NCBI GenBank assembly: GCA_020631735.1
Contig: CM036197.1
Location: 45,059,880-45,123,879 of the forward strand
Reading direction: 5' to 3'
DNA length: 64,000 nt
Source: Saccharum officinarum
Lineage: Eukaryota > Streptophyta > Magnoliopsida > Poales > Poaceae
The notes under the pieces were generated by a model. It searched no databases, was not told the origin of the DNA, and saw only the letters and a program-made list of their open reading frames with translations. Shown piece by piece: positions 38,415 through 49,440 of this stretch (position 1 is its first letter; every line of letters begins with the position of its first letter). The translations under genes were made by a program, and so were the position numbers.

Positions 38415-39489
38415 CGGTCCTCGCGAGGAACGGACGCGGTGGTCAGAAGTCGACACGTGTCACTTGAGGGAAACACCCGATCGGACGCGACCTGGGTGTG
38501 ATCGGCGCGTCCGGTCACAGTCCAGTAAGGTCCAGAGACGACCGACGCGTCCGGTCATCACCGATCGGACGCGTCGCGCGTCCGGTGCGAGTACAGTATG
38601 CTCCCTGCACGATCGGACGCGTCCGGTCACCCCTGACCGGTGCGTCCGGTCACTCAGTTGTTTTTCGGATTTCGACCGTTACGAGCGACCGGCGCGTCCG
38701 GTCAGTTCAACCGGCGCGTCCGGTCAGCTCGTGTTTTGCTGAGTCAGCAGGTAACGGTTCGTTTTGTCTGTTGGGTGTATAAATACATCCCCACCACCTC
38801 TTTTAGAGATCTCTTGCTCATTTGATCAGCTGATAAACACCTTTGGAGTGCAAGGGAGTGCAAGAGCACTAGTGAGGATAGAGATTTGAGAATCAAAGCT
38901 TGAGAGTTCCTCACTAGCGATTAGAGAGTAGCAAGTGTGCATCCACTTTCTCATTTGGGCTCGTAGTGGTCAAGTGAGAGTTCTAGCTTGTTACTCTTGT
39001 GATCGCCATCACCTAGACGGCTTGGTGGTGATTGGAGTTCGGTGATCATCCGGCGGAGCTTGTGGATGACCCAACTCATCTTGTGAGCGGTTGTGGGTGA
39101 TTCACCGTGACGGAGTGTCGAAGAATCAACCCGTAGAGAGCACTTGATCCTTGCGCGGATCAAGGGGAGCTACACCCTTGCGCGGGTGCTCCAACGAGGA
39201 CTAGTGGGGAGTGGCGACTCTCCGATACCTCGGAAAAACATCGTCGTGTTCCTTGTCCCTTTACATTCAAGCATTTACATTCTCGTATTTACTTTCATTG
39301 CTTGTTTACATTCCTAGACTTGCCATGCTAGACTAGGATTGGAAACTAGGGTGCAAAACTTTGTATCGGTAGACTCTCTAGGAACACAAGTAGACACTAG
39401 GGGTGAATTCCGGCTTGTAGGATTTATTTCTTGCATTTAATTTTTAGAAAAGCCCAATTCACCCCCTCTTGGGCATCTTGATCCTTTCA
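38415..39489 (+). repeat. truncated sirevirus-like LTR (plus), 3' part
   Basis: It ends GATCCTTTCA at 39489. It contains the plus-strand TATAAATA box (38778-38785) and CGGACGCGTCC palindromes before it. It follows the other sirevirus LTRs closely from the TATA box to the end but differs clearly upstream of it, so it is another family member. Its 5' part is lost in the gap, and no primer site or gag follows. MULE transposase sequence begins immediately. It is a solo LTR, or the 3' LTR of an element cut by the gap. Confidence 0.88.
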
Positions 39490-39964
39490 CAGGTCACGGA
39501 AAGGGGTGGTACAACATCAGATGGTGAGGTTCGGCCATCAAGGAGTTATATTGTGGTCCTTAGTGATTTTTCATGCAAATGTGGGAGACCAAGGCAGTAC
39601 CACTCTCCGTGTTCACATTATATTGCAGCAGCTCGACATCACAACTTTGACTACGAGACCAAGATACCATGGGAGTTCAGTGTTGACAGCCTTGTGCGTA
39701 CTTGGTTGCCCCGTTTCGAGCCTTACCTAGACGAGGGGCAGTGGCCAGAATACACTGGGCCGACGTACATTGCAGATCCAGGTACACGTTGGGACAAACG
39801 TGGAACCAGGAAGAGGACGAGGCACAAGATGGTCATGGACCAGGTTTCTGGTAGAACGAGGCGAGGGAGAGCAACCCCTTCTTACTGACCCCGAGCAGAA
39901 CCAATGTGGGAAATGCGGTAGACTTGGTCATAACTCACGTACATGCCATTGGCCGCTTAGTCAG
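39490..39964 (+). pseudogene. MULE transposase, C-terminal fragment
   Basis: The reading frame carries a SWIM-type zinc finger (CKCGRPRQYHSPCSHYIAAAR), an RTWLPRFEPYLDEGQWPEY segment, a basic KRGTRKRTRHKM stretch and, after a frameshift near 39880, a CCHC knuckle (CGKCGRLGHNSRTC). These are the C-terminal parts of grass Mutator-like transposases. The catalytic DDE region would lie upstream but is cut off by the LTR and the gap. The exon closes at a GT donor (39965), and the next exon begins the mobile-domain gene. Confidence 0.82.
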
Positions 39965-40073
39965 GTGCATTATACAATCTAAGTACTCAAGTTGGTAAAT
40001 AGTTATATATGCATGGTACTTTTATGTTGCTATATTCTTATTTATTGACTAATGCTTGCTCTGTTTTTATAGG

Positions 40074-43000
40074 ATGGAGCCGTTCCACCTCCTGGATCCG
40101 TACTACGAGGAGAAGCACCGAGGACGACTCACCGTAGAGGGGGCGGTATGCACTTGAATTTTTTGTTCCAACCTTCTATTTAATTTGTTAGAAATGCATG
40201 AAATGAAATAACGTTGTTGGTTGCAGGAACTGCCCCCTCTTCGTCCTTGAACCCATGACAAGTTTGAGGAGATGTGGTACGACGACAGGTACACGCCTCT
40301 GCTACAGAGGGCTGGCCTGGATGTCGTATCGTATCAGGTTCGCCGTGGGTTGCCTCCAATCAACCCCGCGGCGATCACAGCTTTGGTTGACAGGTACACC
40401 CTTTCTCAATATTAATCGTTTGTTTCGCATATCCATTTAATTTGTCCTTGATGACATCCTAACATTAGTGCTCGTTCATTGCTTATGTAGGTGGAGGCCG
40501 GAAACTCATAGTTTCCACCTACCTTGTGGAGAGATGACTGTTACGCTTCATGACACTCAGAAGTTCCTTGGTGTGAGCATTAGACGCCGTGCAGTTATCG
40601 GGCACTGCAGGTCAGATGGTTGGAGGGACAGAGTGGAGGCCTTCCTAGGGAGACCACTTCCTCCGGAGGCCACGGGTCGCCGCACCACAGGGGTATCTAT
40701 TCCCTGGCTGAGGCAGAACTTTGCTCAATGTCCGGCCAATGCAAACCAGGAGACAGTTACCTACTACTGCAGGGCTTGGGTCATGCATCTTTTTGGGTGT
40801 GTTCTCTTCCCAGACGCGACGGGGGACACCGCGTCATGGATGTACCTCCCCTGCCTCACTGATTGGGACACCGCAGGGGGTTACAACTGGGCTTCTGGTG
40901 TGTTGGCGTTCCTATACCGCCACCTCTGTGAGGCGTGTCGTCGGAGTGCGCCAAATGCTTGCATAGGCGGTTGTGTCTACCTTCTGCAGCTTTGGATGTG
41001 GTCTCGTCTACCAGTTGGCCGGCCAGCAGTGGAACCTCCTCGAGAGTGGTTCGTAGTGGGCAACCCGCGTCACCGACCGACGGTTGCACATCTTGGGACC
41101 AAGCGAAAGTCCCCTTCTGCAGGACTACACGTGCCTACGTGCAGTACGCCAACGAGCTGGACACACTAACGCACTCGATGGTGAGTCAACAGCATTTGTT
41201 ATTGTGTACTACGAACGAACCGTATCTGTTCTAACTTGTGCCCTCGATGGCTTTCTTCTGCAGGTTAATTGGGAGCCATATGACGACATAGAAGTGCAGC
41301 AGCTTGGAGTTAGCATCATGTGCAGCGCGGACGAAGACCTGTACAAGATGATGTGCCCGCTGATTTGCTTCTACGCGGTTGAGTATCACCTTCCCCATAG
41401 AGTTGCACGTCAATTTGGCTTGGCTCAGGAGTGGCCAGTCAAGCAGGTACGACCAATGTGGAGTTGCACAAGTGAGTGTCATTACGTCCTTGTTATTGAC
41501 ATTGTAGTCATGCGATATCGATATTTAAGTCATTGTTTATTTTACATGGTAATACTCACAATGATATTTTATATAATGATCTATTCTTATGTTATGCAAG
41601 AATTTTGCAGTGTATGTGTTTTTCTCATTTGTGTTACAATTACTAGAGGCTGAAATGGAATAAGAAAAATATATGTTACTGGAATTGACCCCTTCAGTCT
41701 ATTTCTGTTCAACCTCGGCTCAATGAGATTCTATAGTTTTCCCACCTCTGGTGGTATATTTCTGGAATAATTCCTCTGATGCCATTGCAAATGTCGAGAA
41801 TCTGAAATTTGCCACTGCCAGTTTGGGAGACTAAGGTTACATCCAAAGTAATAGAACCAGCCAAGGATTTCTAATGCAAATTATGCACCATTGAATTCCT
41901 GCCTACAGATAGGGTGAATGAAACAGCTTCACAGAATTTTGAATATAGTTAGTTAACTGAAACAGCTTGCTAACCAACCAAGTGGAGAGATTTTTATTTC
42001 AGTTCAATAAAAACATATAGCAACATTTGTTATTGTTAGCAGTCAAGTACCATTTTCATATATGTTACTTTCATGACAGCTAATGCATTATGTATTCGTT
42101 TCGCATATTATGAAGTAACGTAATCACTGTGGAACACTTTCAGGATTGATCGTCAGAAGCAGAAGAAGACGGTTGAGTTTGAGACGCTACACTGTGATCA
42201 CATCGAGCAGTGGGACTAGTTTCATGACAACCTTTATGAAAACGAGCAGCCACATAACAACTACAACTTCCGCGCATACCTATCTTGGTACCTTGGTGTC
42301 ACACGGACAAGGTTGAAGACTCAATGGACTCAAGCCGACTACGCCTACCTTGAGTCTTCAGAGGATGAGGACACTTCCTACGACCTTGCGGCACGACAAG
42401 GGACACTTATCGAGGCAGCACCTGTCTTGGACCGAGTGGTACATCATCCTTAAACTCTTCTATAGTACAGTCACTCTACTAACCACAAATAAGTCATGCA
42501 AATTAATATCTGTTTTATTTTCCAGGGCAATGCGCTGAAGCAATCTGTGGTTGACATCGAATGTTTTCCAAGGACAGGCGTGGACGAGCACACACTAAAC
42601 AACTTTCTTGGGGTAAGTCGACACCAGTCCAAAATAAAGTGTCATATTCGCTGTGGTTGTTGACTAAACAAGTTTCTAGAATTTGCATGACTATCTGCAT
42701 CTTTGCATGACAGAGGCTAGCACGTAGACTGCGTCGTGCGGCAGCTCGTTGTGGTTGTCGTACTAGCGCTGCAATGGACATACACGGGTCGCAGGAAGGA
42801 CACTTGGGCACACCTGTAGGACTCGGTACTTCTTCTCAAGGAGGTATATTTCATTACATGTGTTCTTTAGTACAACGGAGTTAATTACTACATTGCAGGC
42901 ATGATGTTATTCCTCTTATGTGCACACATCATTTAAACGACATCTATAGGTTCTGGAGGACAGAGCTCGTCTCGCGCGACTGCGGACACTTTCCAAGGTC

Positions 43001-43297
43001 ACGGAGACGAGGACGACGACGAAGACGACGAGGAGGGTGAGGACCGTGGTTATGATGAGCTTGACGAGTCTCAGCTCCAGGACGCTCCTTCGACTCAGCC
43101 GACGCAAGGTGTAGGAACAAGGCATCGCCGCCCGCCTTGCAAGTTCACTCCAGGCACCGGTGCTCTTGGCCACAAGGGTAAGGGTAAGACTAGGAGACAG
43201 CGAGGACGACATGTATTCGATGTCATAACTTGGAGGACTGTATGGACTTTGCTTCTTTTGCATGTATGGAGACTTGAACATTATGTAGTTCCCTTGA
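40074..43297 (+). pseudogene. plant mobile domain (PMD) gene carried by the MULE, broken
   Basis: Exons I can place: 40074-40145 (ATG, MEPFHLLDPYYEEKHRGR), 40227-40393, 40491-41180, 41264-41446, about 42144-42440, about 42526-42613, about 42714-42845 and about 42951-43297. The core reads WRPETHSFHLPCGEMTVTLH, DTQKFLGVSI, CRAWVMHLFGCVLFPD and WASGVLAFLYRHLCEACRR, then PLICFYAVEYHLPHRVARQF. This is the plant mobile domain known from MAIN/MAIL1 proteins and from many MULE and Ty3 elements. The C-terminus is acidic (DEDDDEDDEEGED) and then basic. Breaks: TGA at 40248-40250, a frameshift near 41085, TAG at 42217-42219. Genes of this type inside MULEs have no known enzymatic activity. It is a decayed TE passenger, not a host MAIN orthologue. 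Confidence 0.8.
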
Positions 43298-44101
43298 TAT
43301 AACTATTTGGGACTGTATGGACATTGTGGACTATTTGGACTATGCAGGCCATGTTATGTTGGTTTTCATGTTCGATGCGGTTATGTTGTGCTTCATTGTT
43401 CATTAAATGTTTCGATTATACTATCATGTCCTCTCCTTGTGTCATCGTACTGTTGAATACAATCGTAAGTGTGTTCCGATTACTTCCTCTACTCCATATC
43501 AAGTCCACAGCCTGCGGAGCTTGGCCGTTCTGTGCTTGTTCTGCTTCTATTGTTTTGCTATGAGCGACCCCATGGGAGACCTTAAAAAAGTTTGGTATGG
43601 AGCAGTGGAGTGGAGGAAAAATGAAAGGTGAACTCTAGGAAATGTGATAATTCGTCAATTTATTTTTGAAATTTTACTATAATTTTGTTTGTTTTTTGTG
43701 AACTCCAGAACTTTTAGAGAATTTTTTTTGGAACTTCCTAACACCTCTAGAAGTAAGACAAATCTTTGTAACTTTTGGACTTCGCTAATCTGATGCTTAG
43801 AAGATTGAAAGAAATTTCAGATCTTAGCCTATTCGAACACATCCCCACACCCCCAACTATAAACAATAAAACATAATTTTCTTTGTGGGTGCCCAGTGGG
43901 GCGTTGCACTGAGATGGACTATGTCAAGTCTCATCTCCATGAGCCATGACTAATTTCAAGTACGTAACGATAAACTAAATAACGCAGAACATGCGCTACT
44001 TATGCCCATAGTTAAAGTGCATTACATGACAACATATTACATGGTCCAAGACTAGACAACATTGTTCATGAATAAACCATAGAACTAGCAAGTCATGCAC
44101 A
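43298..44101. other. MULE interior, non-coding
   Basis: T-rich sequence between the two convergent MULE-borne genes. Short ORFs such as those around 43324-43631 have no domain signature. I see nothing else. Confidence 0.4.
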
Positions 44102-44818
44102 CTACTGAGTGCAACGAGGCCACTTTCCCTTCCTTTGGGCATCAAGATTCTCCTCCATCGCTGCCTTCGCTCGGCGCACACGCTCAAGCTTCTTCTCCCT
44201 CTCCTCTCTGTACGCGGCAAGACGCCTCCTTTCCTCCTCTTCCTTGTGCTCCTTTTCTGTTGCCTCCTCTTTGCGTCTCTTCTCCAATATCTCTAAACGC
44301 TCTGCATCCCACTCCTTTAGGCCTTGCAGAAGCCGCTTGTCCGACTCCTTGATCTCAGTGTCGATCCACTGCTCAAAATCACAGAGCGATGGAGGGGTCT
44401 GCAACAAAGGCAATTGTTAAAAAAAATACATATGCAATACTTCTAATGACAGAAAAACAATTATTACACAATAACAATTTCTCACAATAAATGTACTGCG
44501 GCGCTGACGCTCTGTAGGCTCCCATGCAAAATTAGAACACATCCAATATCTCTGCCTATATGTTTCCTCATCTTCAGAAATGTCTACCTTGCAAGGATCA
44601 CCGCAAAAGCACATGAGTATTGGAACACCACTAGGGAGAGGCTTTGGGTCGTAGGGATTTCCGGTCATCCGGCCATAACTACAATAGAACCAATTACGTT
44701 GTAATAACTGAAATAAAAAAAATAAACCATAAACCTAGGGTTTACCATTTGATTTGCTAACAATTCAAAAACGGCGCTGAGGTTACCTTGATTTGCTACT
44801 TTTTCCACGTCTTGGCAT
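44102..44818 (-). CDS. GRF-type zinc-finger protein, MULE-associated, intact
   Basis: Three exons with GT-AG borders: 44787-44818, 44486-44678 and 44102-44398. They total 522 nt, giving 173 residues. The start is ATG at 44818 (MPRRGKSSK). Residues of about 30-75 carry the GRF-like finger (CFCGDPCKVDISEDEE, then YWMCSNF). The rest is one long charged helix (WIDTEIKESDKRLLQGLKEW, then EKRRKEEATEKEHKEEEERR) ending KGKWPRCTQ. Small proteins of this design are common in grass Mutator-type elements. It lies tail-to-tail with the PMD gene and close to the presumed right end of the element. It shows no stop or frameshift, unlike its neighbours. Its function is unknown. GRF fingers generally bind nucleic acid. 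Confidence 0.78.
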
Positions 44819-45345
44819 CCTACGATTGCATATTACAAGTATTAATAATCTCTTCAAAAACCTAGTATAATAAAGTAACTACGACTACAAAAATACACAT
44901 AAAATAGATCAAATCAATGCGTAAAAAAGAAAGAGGGGGGAGAGTATACCTTGCTCTAGAAGATCTACGGATCAAATCAAAGTTTTTAAGGTGTAAATAG
45001 TCGATTCAAAGAGATTGGGCGGATTGAGGAGAGAAAGAACCGAGACGAGAGACCAACAAATGAAACGGCCCTCGCATAGGGAAACTCGGCCGTGGGTTTT
45101 AAATGCAGCCTCGACGCCGTGATCTGCGGCGTCGAGATCGACGCCGATCTTGTCGCCATAAATCACTGCGTCGAGATGTCTGCCAGATCAGCCGCCACGT
45201 CGAACAGGTCACCGAAGCTCGACGCCGTGGATCATGACGTCGACACGTGTAACAATGACGCCGCGAAACATGGCGTCGACCCCTAGGGTCCAAAGTTAAG
45301 TTTAAGTTGTCCAGGGGTCTAAATGTGAATTTTTTTCAAAAAAAC
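44819..45345. repeat. presumed MULE right-terminal region with CGACGCC repeats
   Basis: 45105-45285 contains many GTCGA(C/G) / CGACGCC(G/A) words in both orientations, upstream of the GRF gene and before a T-rich edge at about 45335-45350. Position, and the abrupt change to unique GC-rich sequence after about 45400, suggest a terminal inverted repeat. The partner end is not in the window, so this is tentative. Confidence 0.45.
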
Positions 45346-45687
45346 AGCTAAAACCCAAAAAATTAGCTCGCTCGGCAAGCAAAGCTCAGCACGCTGCAGC
45401 TTAATGGCGCCGGGCAGCGTTTGATTCGTTGCCTCGTATACTCTGTTCCCGGGTCCGGGTTGTCCGCCAGGCCGGCGCGTTCGACCCGGTAGCCCGAAAC
45501 CGCCCATATATCTTGGGAACTTTCCGTGACACGGTGGAGCTAACTACTCCGCGCTGGCTCGCCACCGGCCACCGCCGCCGCCGAACCAAACCAACTGCTT
45601 TCGTTCTCCTCGTCTCTGCCTCTCGCGCGCGTTTAAAGTTGCCGCTCGCCACCTCACCTCACGCGTTCATGCCCCGCCACCCCGGCA

Positions 45688-46770
45688 ATGGCAGCCGCAG
45701 CGGTGACGTCGCCGGATCCCTTCGCGTTCCACTGCCCCATGGCGACAGCGGCTCCGGTTGAGGCTGACGTCGACGAGTTCGAGTTCCACGTCGTGCCAGC
45801 CGCCGCGGCAGCGCTCTCGGCTGCCGACGAGCTCTTCTCCGGCGGGAAGCTCGTGCCTTTACACCGACCGGCGCCCGCATCTGCGCCCTGCTCCCCTCCG
45901 CCGTGCCTGGAGGTGGAGCCGGCGTCCGAGCCGACGTCCCCTCGCGCCCCGCGATGCGTTGGGCGGAGGTGGCGCGACCTCCTCCTCCTCGTCTCCAGCT
46001 CCAGGAAACCGAAGGCTGCCAGCGGCAGCAGCGGCGACGCCAGCAAGTGCGCGGCGGAAGGGCATCTGAACGCGCGACGGGAGACGCATTTCCGGCCGCT
46101 CCTCTCGCGGGACTCCTCGTCGTCCTCGTCGGCGTCCTCGGTCGACTCGGGCAAGAACGCGCGCCGCCCTCCGCCGTCGTCGTGTTCCCCGCTGCGGACG
46201 CGGTCGGCGCCCGTGGCAAACCTCCTCCATCTCATGTCCAGGACAAGATCTACCGGCGACAAGGTCGGCGCTGCCGCCGCGGACGCGCCGCTGCGCCCGA
46301 AGCGGCAGGAGCCAGCGGCGGCGGGCGCGCACCCGCTCCTGACCCGAGCCTCGTCCTCGTCCTCGTCCTCGGCGTCCTCCTCGGACTCCTGCAGGAACCC
46401 TCGCGCGGGCGCGGGGGCCGGGCCGTGGCGGCCGCGCGGGCCCTCTCGTCCGTCGTCCCGGCCCGCGGTGGCGGCGGAGAGCCCGCGCGTCAGCGCGTCC
46501 GGCCGCGTGGTGTTCCGCGGCCTGGAGCGCTGCTCGAGCACGCCGGCGTCGGCGGGCGTCGGCCCGCGCCGGCCGCGGCCCAGGGGCATGGAGCGGTCCT
46601 ACTCGGCCAATGTGCGCGTGGATCCGGTGATCAATGTCTTCGGCTTCGGCCACCTGTTCATGCCGTCGTCGCCGGCCAAAGAGAAGGCCGACAGGGAGAG
46701 GGACGTCGCAGCAGGCCGCAGGAACAGGCCGGAGAAGCTGGCCATGGTGCTGAGAGATCCACAGGATTAG
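45688..46770 (+). CDS. DUF1645 family protein
   Basis: Intronless, 360 residues. Family marks: an N-terminal FEFHVV segment followed by AADELFSGGKLVPL; a basic RRWRDLLLLVSSSRK motif; two Ser-rich runs (DSSSSSSASSVDSG and ASSSSSSSASSSDS); and the C-terminal RSYSANVRVDPVINV box. No signal peptide or membrane segment. The Ser/Arg-rich, disordered make-up suggests a regulatory, probably nuclear protein. Members in rice have been linked to grain length and stress tolerance, but the biochemical role is unknown. The start at 45688 (MAAAAVTSPDPFAFH) is the first ATG of the frame and matches the family N-terminus. Composition is GC-rich, as in many single-exon grass genes, which produces long antisense ORFs that I do not accept. 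The gene looks intact and lies between MULE sequence and MITEs. Confidence 0.88.
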   Translation: MAAAAVTSPDPFAFHCPMATAAPVEADVDEFEFHVVPAAAAALSAADELFSGGKLVPLHRPAPASAPCSPPPCLEVEPASEPTSPRAPRCVGRRWRDLLLLVSSSRKPKAASGSSGDASKCAAEGHLNARRETHFRPLLSRDSSSSSSASSVDSGKNARRPPPSSCSPLRTRSAPVANLLHLMSRTRSTGDKVGAAAADAPLRPKRQEPAAAGAHPLLTRASSSSSSSASSSDSCRNPRAGAGAGPWRPRGPSRPSSRPAVAAESPRVSASGRVVFRGLERCSSTPASAGVGPRRPRPRGMERSYSANVRVDPVINVFGFGHLFMPSSPAKEKADRERDVAAGRRNRPEKLAMVLRDPQD

Positions 46771-47189
46771 GCAGCGGCCACGCTGGCAATAATGCATCGG
46801 ATTCTCCTTGTCTCAAATTGTTTGTTGTTTCTCTTCTCCTTATTAATTCTCTCCTTCCTTCCGATCGTTGTAATATAGCGCCAATATTAGTCCAGTTTTT
46901 AGGATCTGAACAGAGAAATTCCAGAGAAACTTTGGTGAGATCTGAATTGCCACTCCGAACTGTAACTCTGATCCTCCCCAGAGATCAATCGTCATGCTAC
47001 GTGCTGGTACTCCTTCTCTTTGAACAGCACGTCTTCTGAAGTAGATAGTAGATTGTAGAAGAGACACGACTCGTCACGAAGTTTTCAAATTTCTCCATGT
47101 CCTTGGCATAGTACGACGGAATAGGATGAACCGATGAAGGCCTTTCTCAACTTCTCTCCAAATTTCACTATACCAAAAGAAAATTTCTC
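46771..47189. other. 3' region of the DUF1645 gene
   Basis: T-rich sequence after the stop, consistent with a 3' UTR (to roughly 47040), then intergenic DNA. No ORF of interest. Confidence 0.45.
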
Positions 47190-47345
47190 GTCACATCGAA
47201 ATGTCGGCACATGTATGAAGTAATAAATATAGATGAAATTAAAAACTAATTACACAGTTTTGTTATACTTTGCGAGACGAACATTTTAAGCTTAATTAGT
47301 CAAATTTTAGACATTTTTTACCAAATACAAACGAATTCCTACAGT
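47190..47345. mobile_element. partial MITE, same family as at 5.2 kb, inverted
   Basis: Contains AAACTAATTACACAGTTTTG, then GCGAGACGAACATTTTAAGC and TTAATTAGTCAAATTTTAGA. These are the reverse complement of the body shared by the MITEs at 5233-5473 and 47365-47618. It ends CCTACAGTG. The termini are not both recognisable. Confidence 0.65.
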
Positions 47346-47364
47346 GCGTGGGCGCTCCCGAATC

Positions 47365-47618
47365 GGGGCCACGTTTAGATTGCAAAAAAAATTCAACCCG
47401 ATGAATAGTACCACTTTCGTCTTATTTGGCAAATATTGTCCAATCGTGGACCAACTAGGCTCAAAAGATTCATCTCGTGATTTCCAACTAAACTGTGTAA
47501 TTAGTTTTTTTACCTATATTTACTACTTCATGCATGGGTCCAAAGATTAATGTGATGGAGAGAGCGAAAAAAAATTCAACTTTTAGGGTGCATCTAAACC
47601 CGGATCTAAACAAGGGCC
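47365..47618. mobile_element. MITE with GGGGCC...TTTAGAT termini
   Basis: The left end reads GGGGCCACGTTTAGAT. The right end is an inverted GGGCCTTGTTTAGAT-type terminus. The body carries CCAACTAGGCTCAAAAGATT and AACTGTGTAATTAGTTTTTT, placing it in the family of the 5.2-kb element. It lies 20 bp from an inverted partial copy, so the two could fold as one hairpin in a transcript. Confidence 0.75.
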
Positions 47619-49440
47619 AAGTGGCCCGGCTACCCTGCCCTGCCCTGCTGCTAGAAAGAGGAGGGTTGGTACTCGAATAGAGGCCTCGTGATCCGTGCAG
47701 ATTCCGGGCTGTGTGTTTTGCCCGCACTGAGCTGGATTACAATATCTTTCTTCTGTCCGTCTGCTTAATTAGAGATTTGAAATGTTTCAAATGGAGTACT
47801 ATGTTCAGTTGAACAACTGAAACAAACATCGGGATCTCTCGGAGTCTCGGGACTTGATGCTCTCTGCCTCCTAGTGTCATGTTCCTAATTCCTATAACCT
47901 TCTTCAAGCACGGGATGCACATTGCAGAGCTTGCAAGTTGCAATTGTAACGACTCACCCAAGATGTCGATTTAGGCATTGTTTAAGGAGGAGAAGGTAGG
48001 CAATGGAGAATCCGATTTTACTAATAGTAGCACACCTAACTGTGGAGACTGAGTGTGTGACGTATACGTGAGTTGACGGGTCCGGCGCCGCTGTCTCTCG
48101 CCGCTGCCGCTGGTATGCACACGTTCGACGGTGTTGTTGGGCATACCGGAGCGGAGTGGTTCAGATACACTAGTACTGTAGTACTCCTCCGACCTTTTCT
48201 GTTGCCGTCACCTGTCGAAATTCTGGGTGGTTCCCCGTCCCGTGATCACATCAGCAGCACGGCACGGAGCGGGTCACTCGTCGCTGCCGCACGTCACCAA
48301 GGCATGGCGCCGCTGCGCTCTGGTCTCCAGCTGCAGTTGCACACGCCGCTCAGCAACACTTCAGCGGGCACCAAAAGCGCCAGCGGCAAGCAGCACTGCA
48401 CCAGCAGCAGTGCGCCATGCAGTGTAGGAGTACAGTACTACTATGCGCGCGGCAGCTACTGGAACCGGCAGTCTGGCGATGGCGTGGCATCTGACAAGGG
48501 ACTGCATCAGCCCCTACAGATGCCATGTCGCGCCTGGGGGCTGGGGCAGCCGGGCAGGGCCACCGTCGGCCGTCCCGACTCGCGACGCCAACGCAATACG
48601 CAAGGCATGGGCGCGGCGGGGCACGCACGACGGGAGGCCGGAGCGCCGGGGCCATGTGTCGTGTGTCCTGCTCGCTCCCGTCGCGGAATCTGCCTCGGCA
48701 GTCGGCAGCCGGCACGGACGAGGAGAGGCAGCCAACTGCTGTCGGTGGCACGAGGCAGTGGCACGCGGAAGGAAAGGACCTACCCACGGTCCACGGATCG
48801 GATCATCACCCAAACCATTTTGTGTGGTGCAGGCCCCGTCCATCCAGCCTCTGTCTGGTCGGCCGTTCTCTCTAGCTTTTCCCTTGGGCTAAAAGCCTTG
48901 TGGGTTGGTATTCGTACCTCACCCACCTGCCCGCTACTTGCGCACGTGGCCGATGACACGGGCTGTCAGCACCACGGGCCGAGTTTTCCGGATGCCGCAG
49001 GTTTTGTGGATGGATGGATGGATGGATCATGCACGGCATATGTCAACGAGAGAATCTTCGGTTCAACTTTGATTTCTAGCAGCTCCTCGTCATCATATCA
49101 TACTATTCCTTTGATACATAACTCGGAAAATGATTTAAACACAATAGCTTCGCCAAGTACTATTTTAACGCAAGGCTTTGCCAGGTCGAGTCTTTTAATT
49201 GAAATACGTCAATCCACAATACTAGTAAGTACCTGCTCTACAATCTCAATGGTTAATGATATATGTCAGTGTGATGGACCACATCTTATGTTTTTCTTTC
49301 TTTTTTAATAATAGGACAAAGTTTTAGTTTTTACTATCCGAAGGTGGTACATATATGTGCAACAGCCATAAAGCTTAAGTTTTCACAACTAGGAGATGAA
49401 AGAAGACAAGCTACGTAATTCAGACCCAAAAAGAGCAAGT
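47619..49440. other. intergenic; long but unsupported ORFs
   Basis: 48.07-49.0 kb is GC-rich and holds long overlapping ORFs on both strands (the longest, plus, 48073-49308), none with domain character or family resemblance. A (TGGA)n run lies at about 49007-49027. The remainder is AT-rich. Confidence 0.35.

Noticed and set aside
40074..43297. Host MAIN/MAIL1-type gene
   Set aside because: It directly follows MULE transposase sequence and carries stops and a frameshift, so a transposon passenger is the better reading.
43324..43631. Cys-rich ORFs between the MULE genes
   Set aside because: Overlapping frames in T-rich DNA without start context, domain or splice support.
45654..46797. Long ORFs on both strands overlapping the DUF1645 gene
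   Set aside because: Only the 45688 frame has the family motifs. The others are Arg/Pro/Ala-rich by-products of high GC.
48073..49308. 411-codon plus-strand ORF
   Set aside because: No recognisable domain, biased composition, and overlapping long ORFs in other frames and on the other strand.
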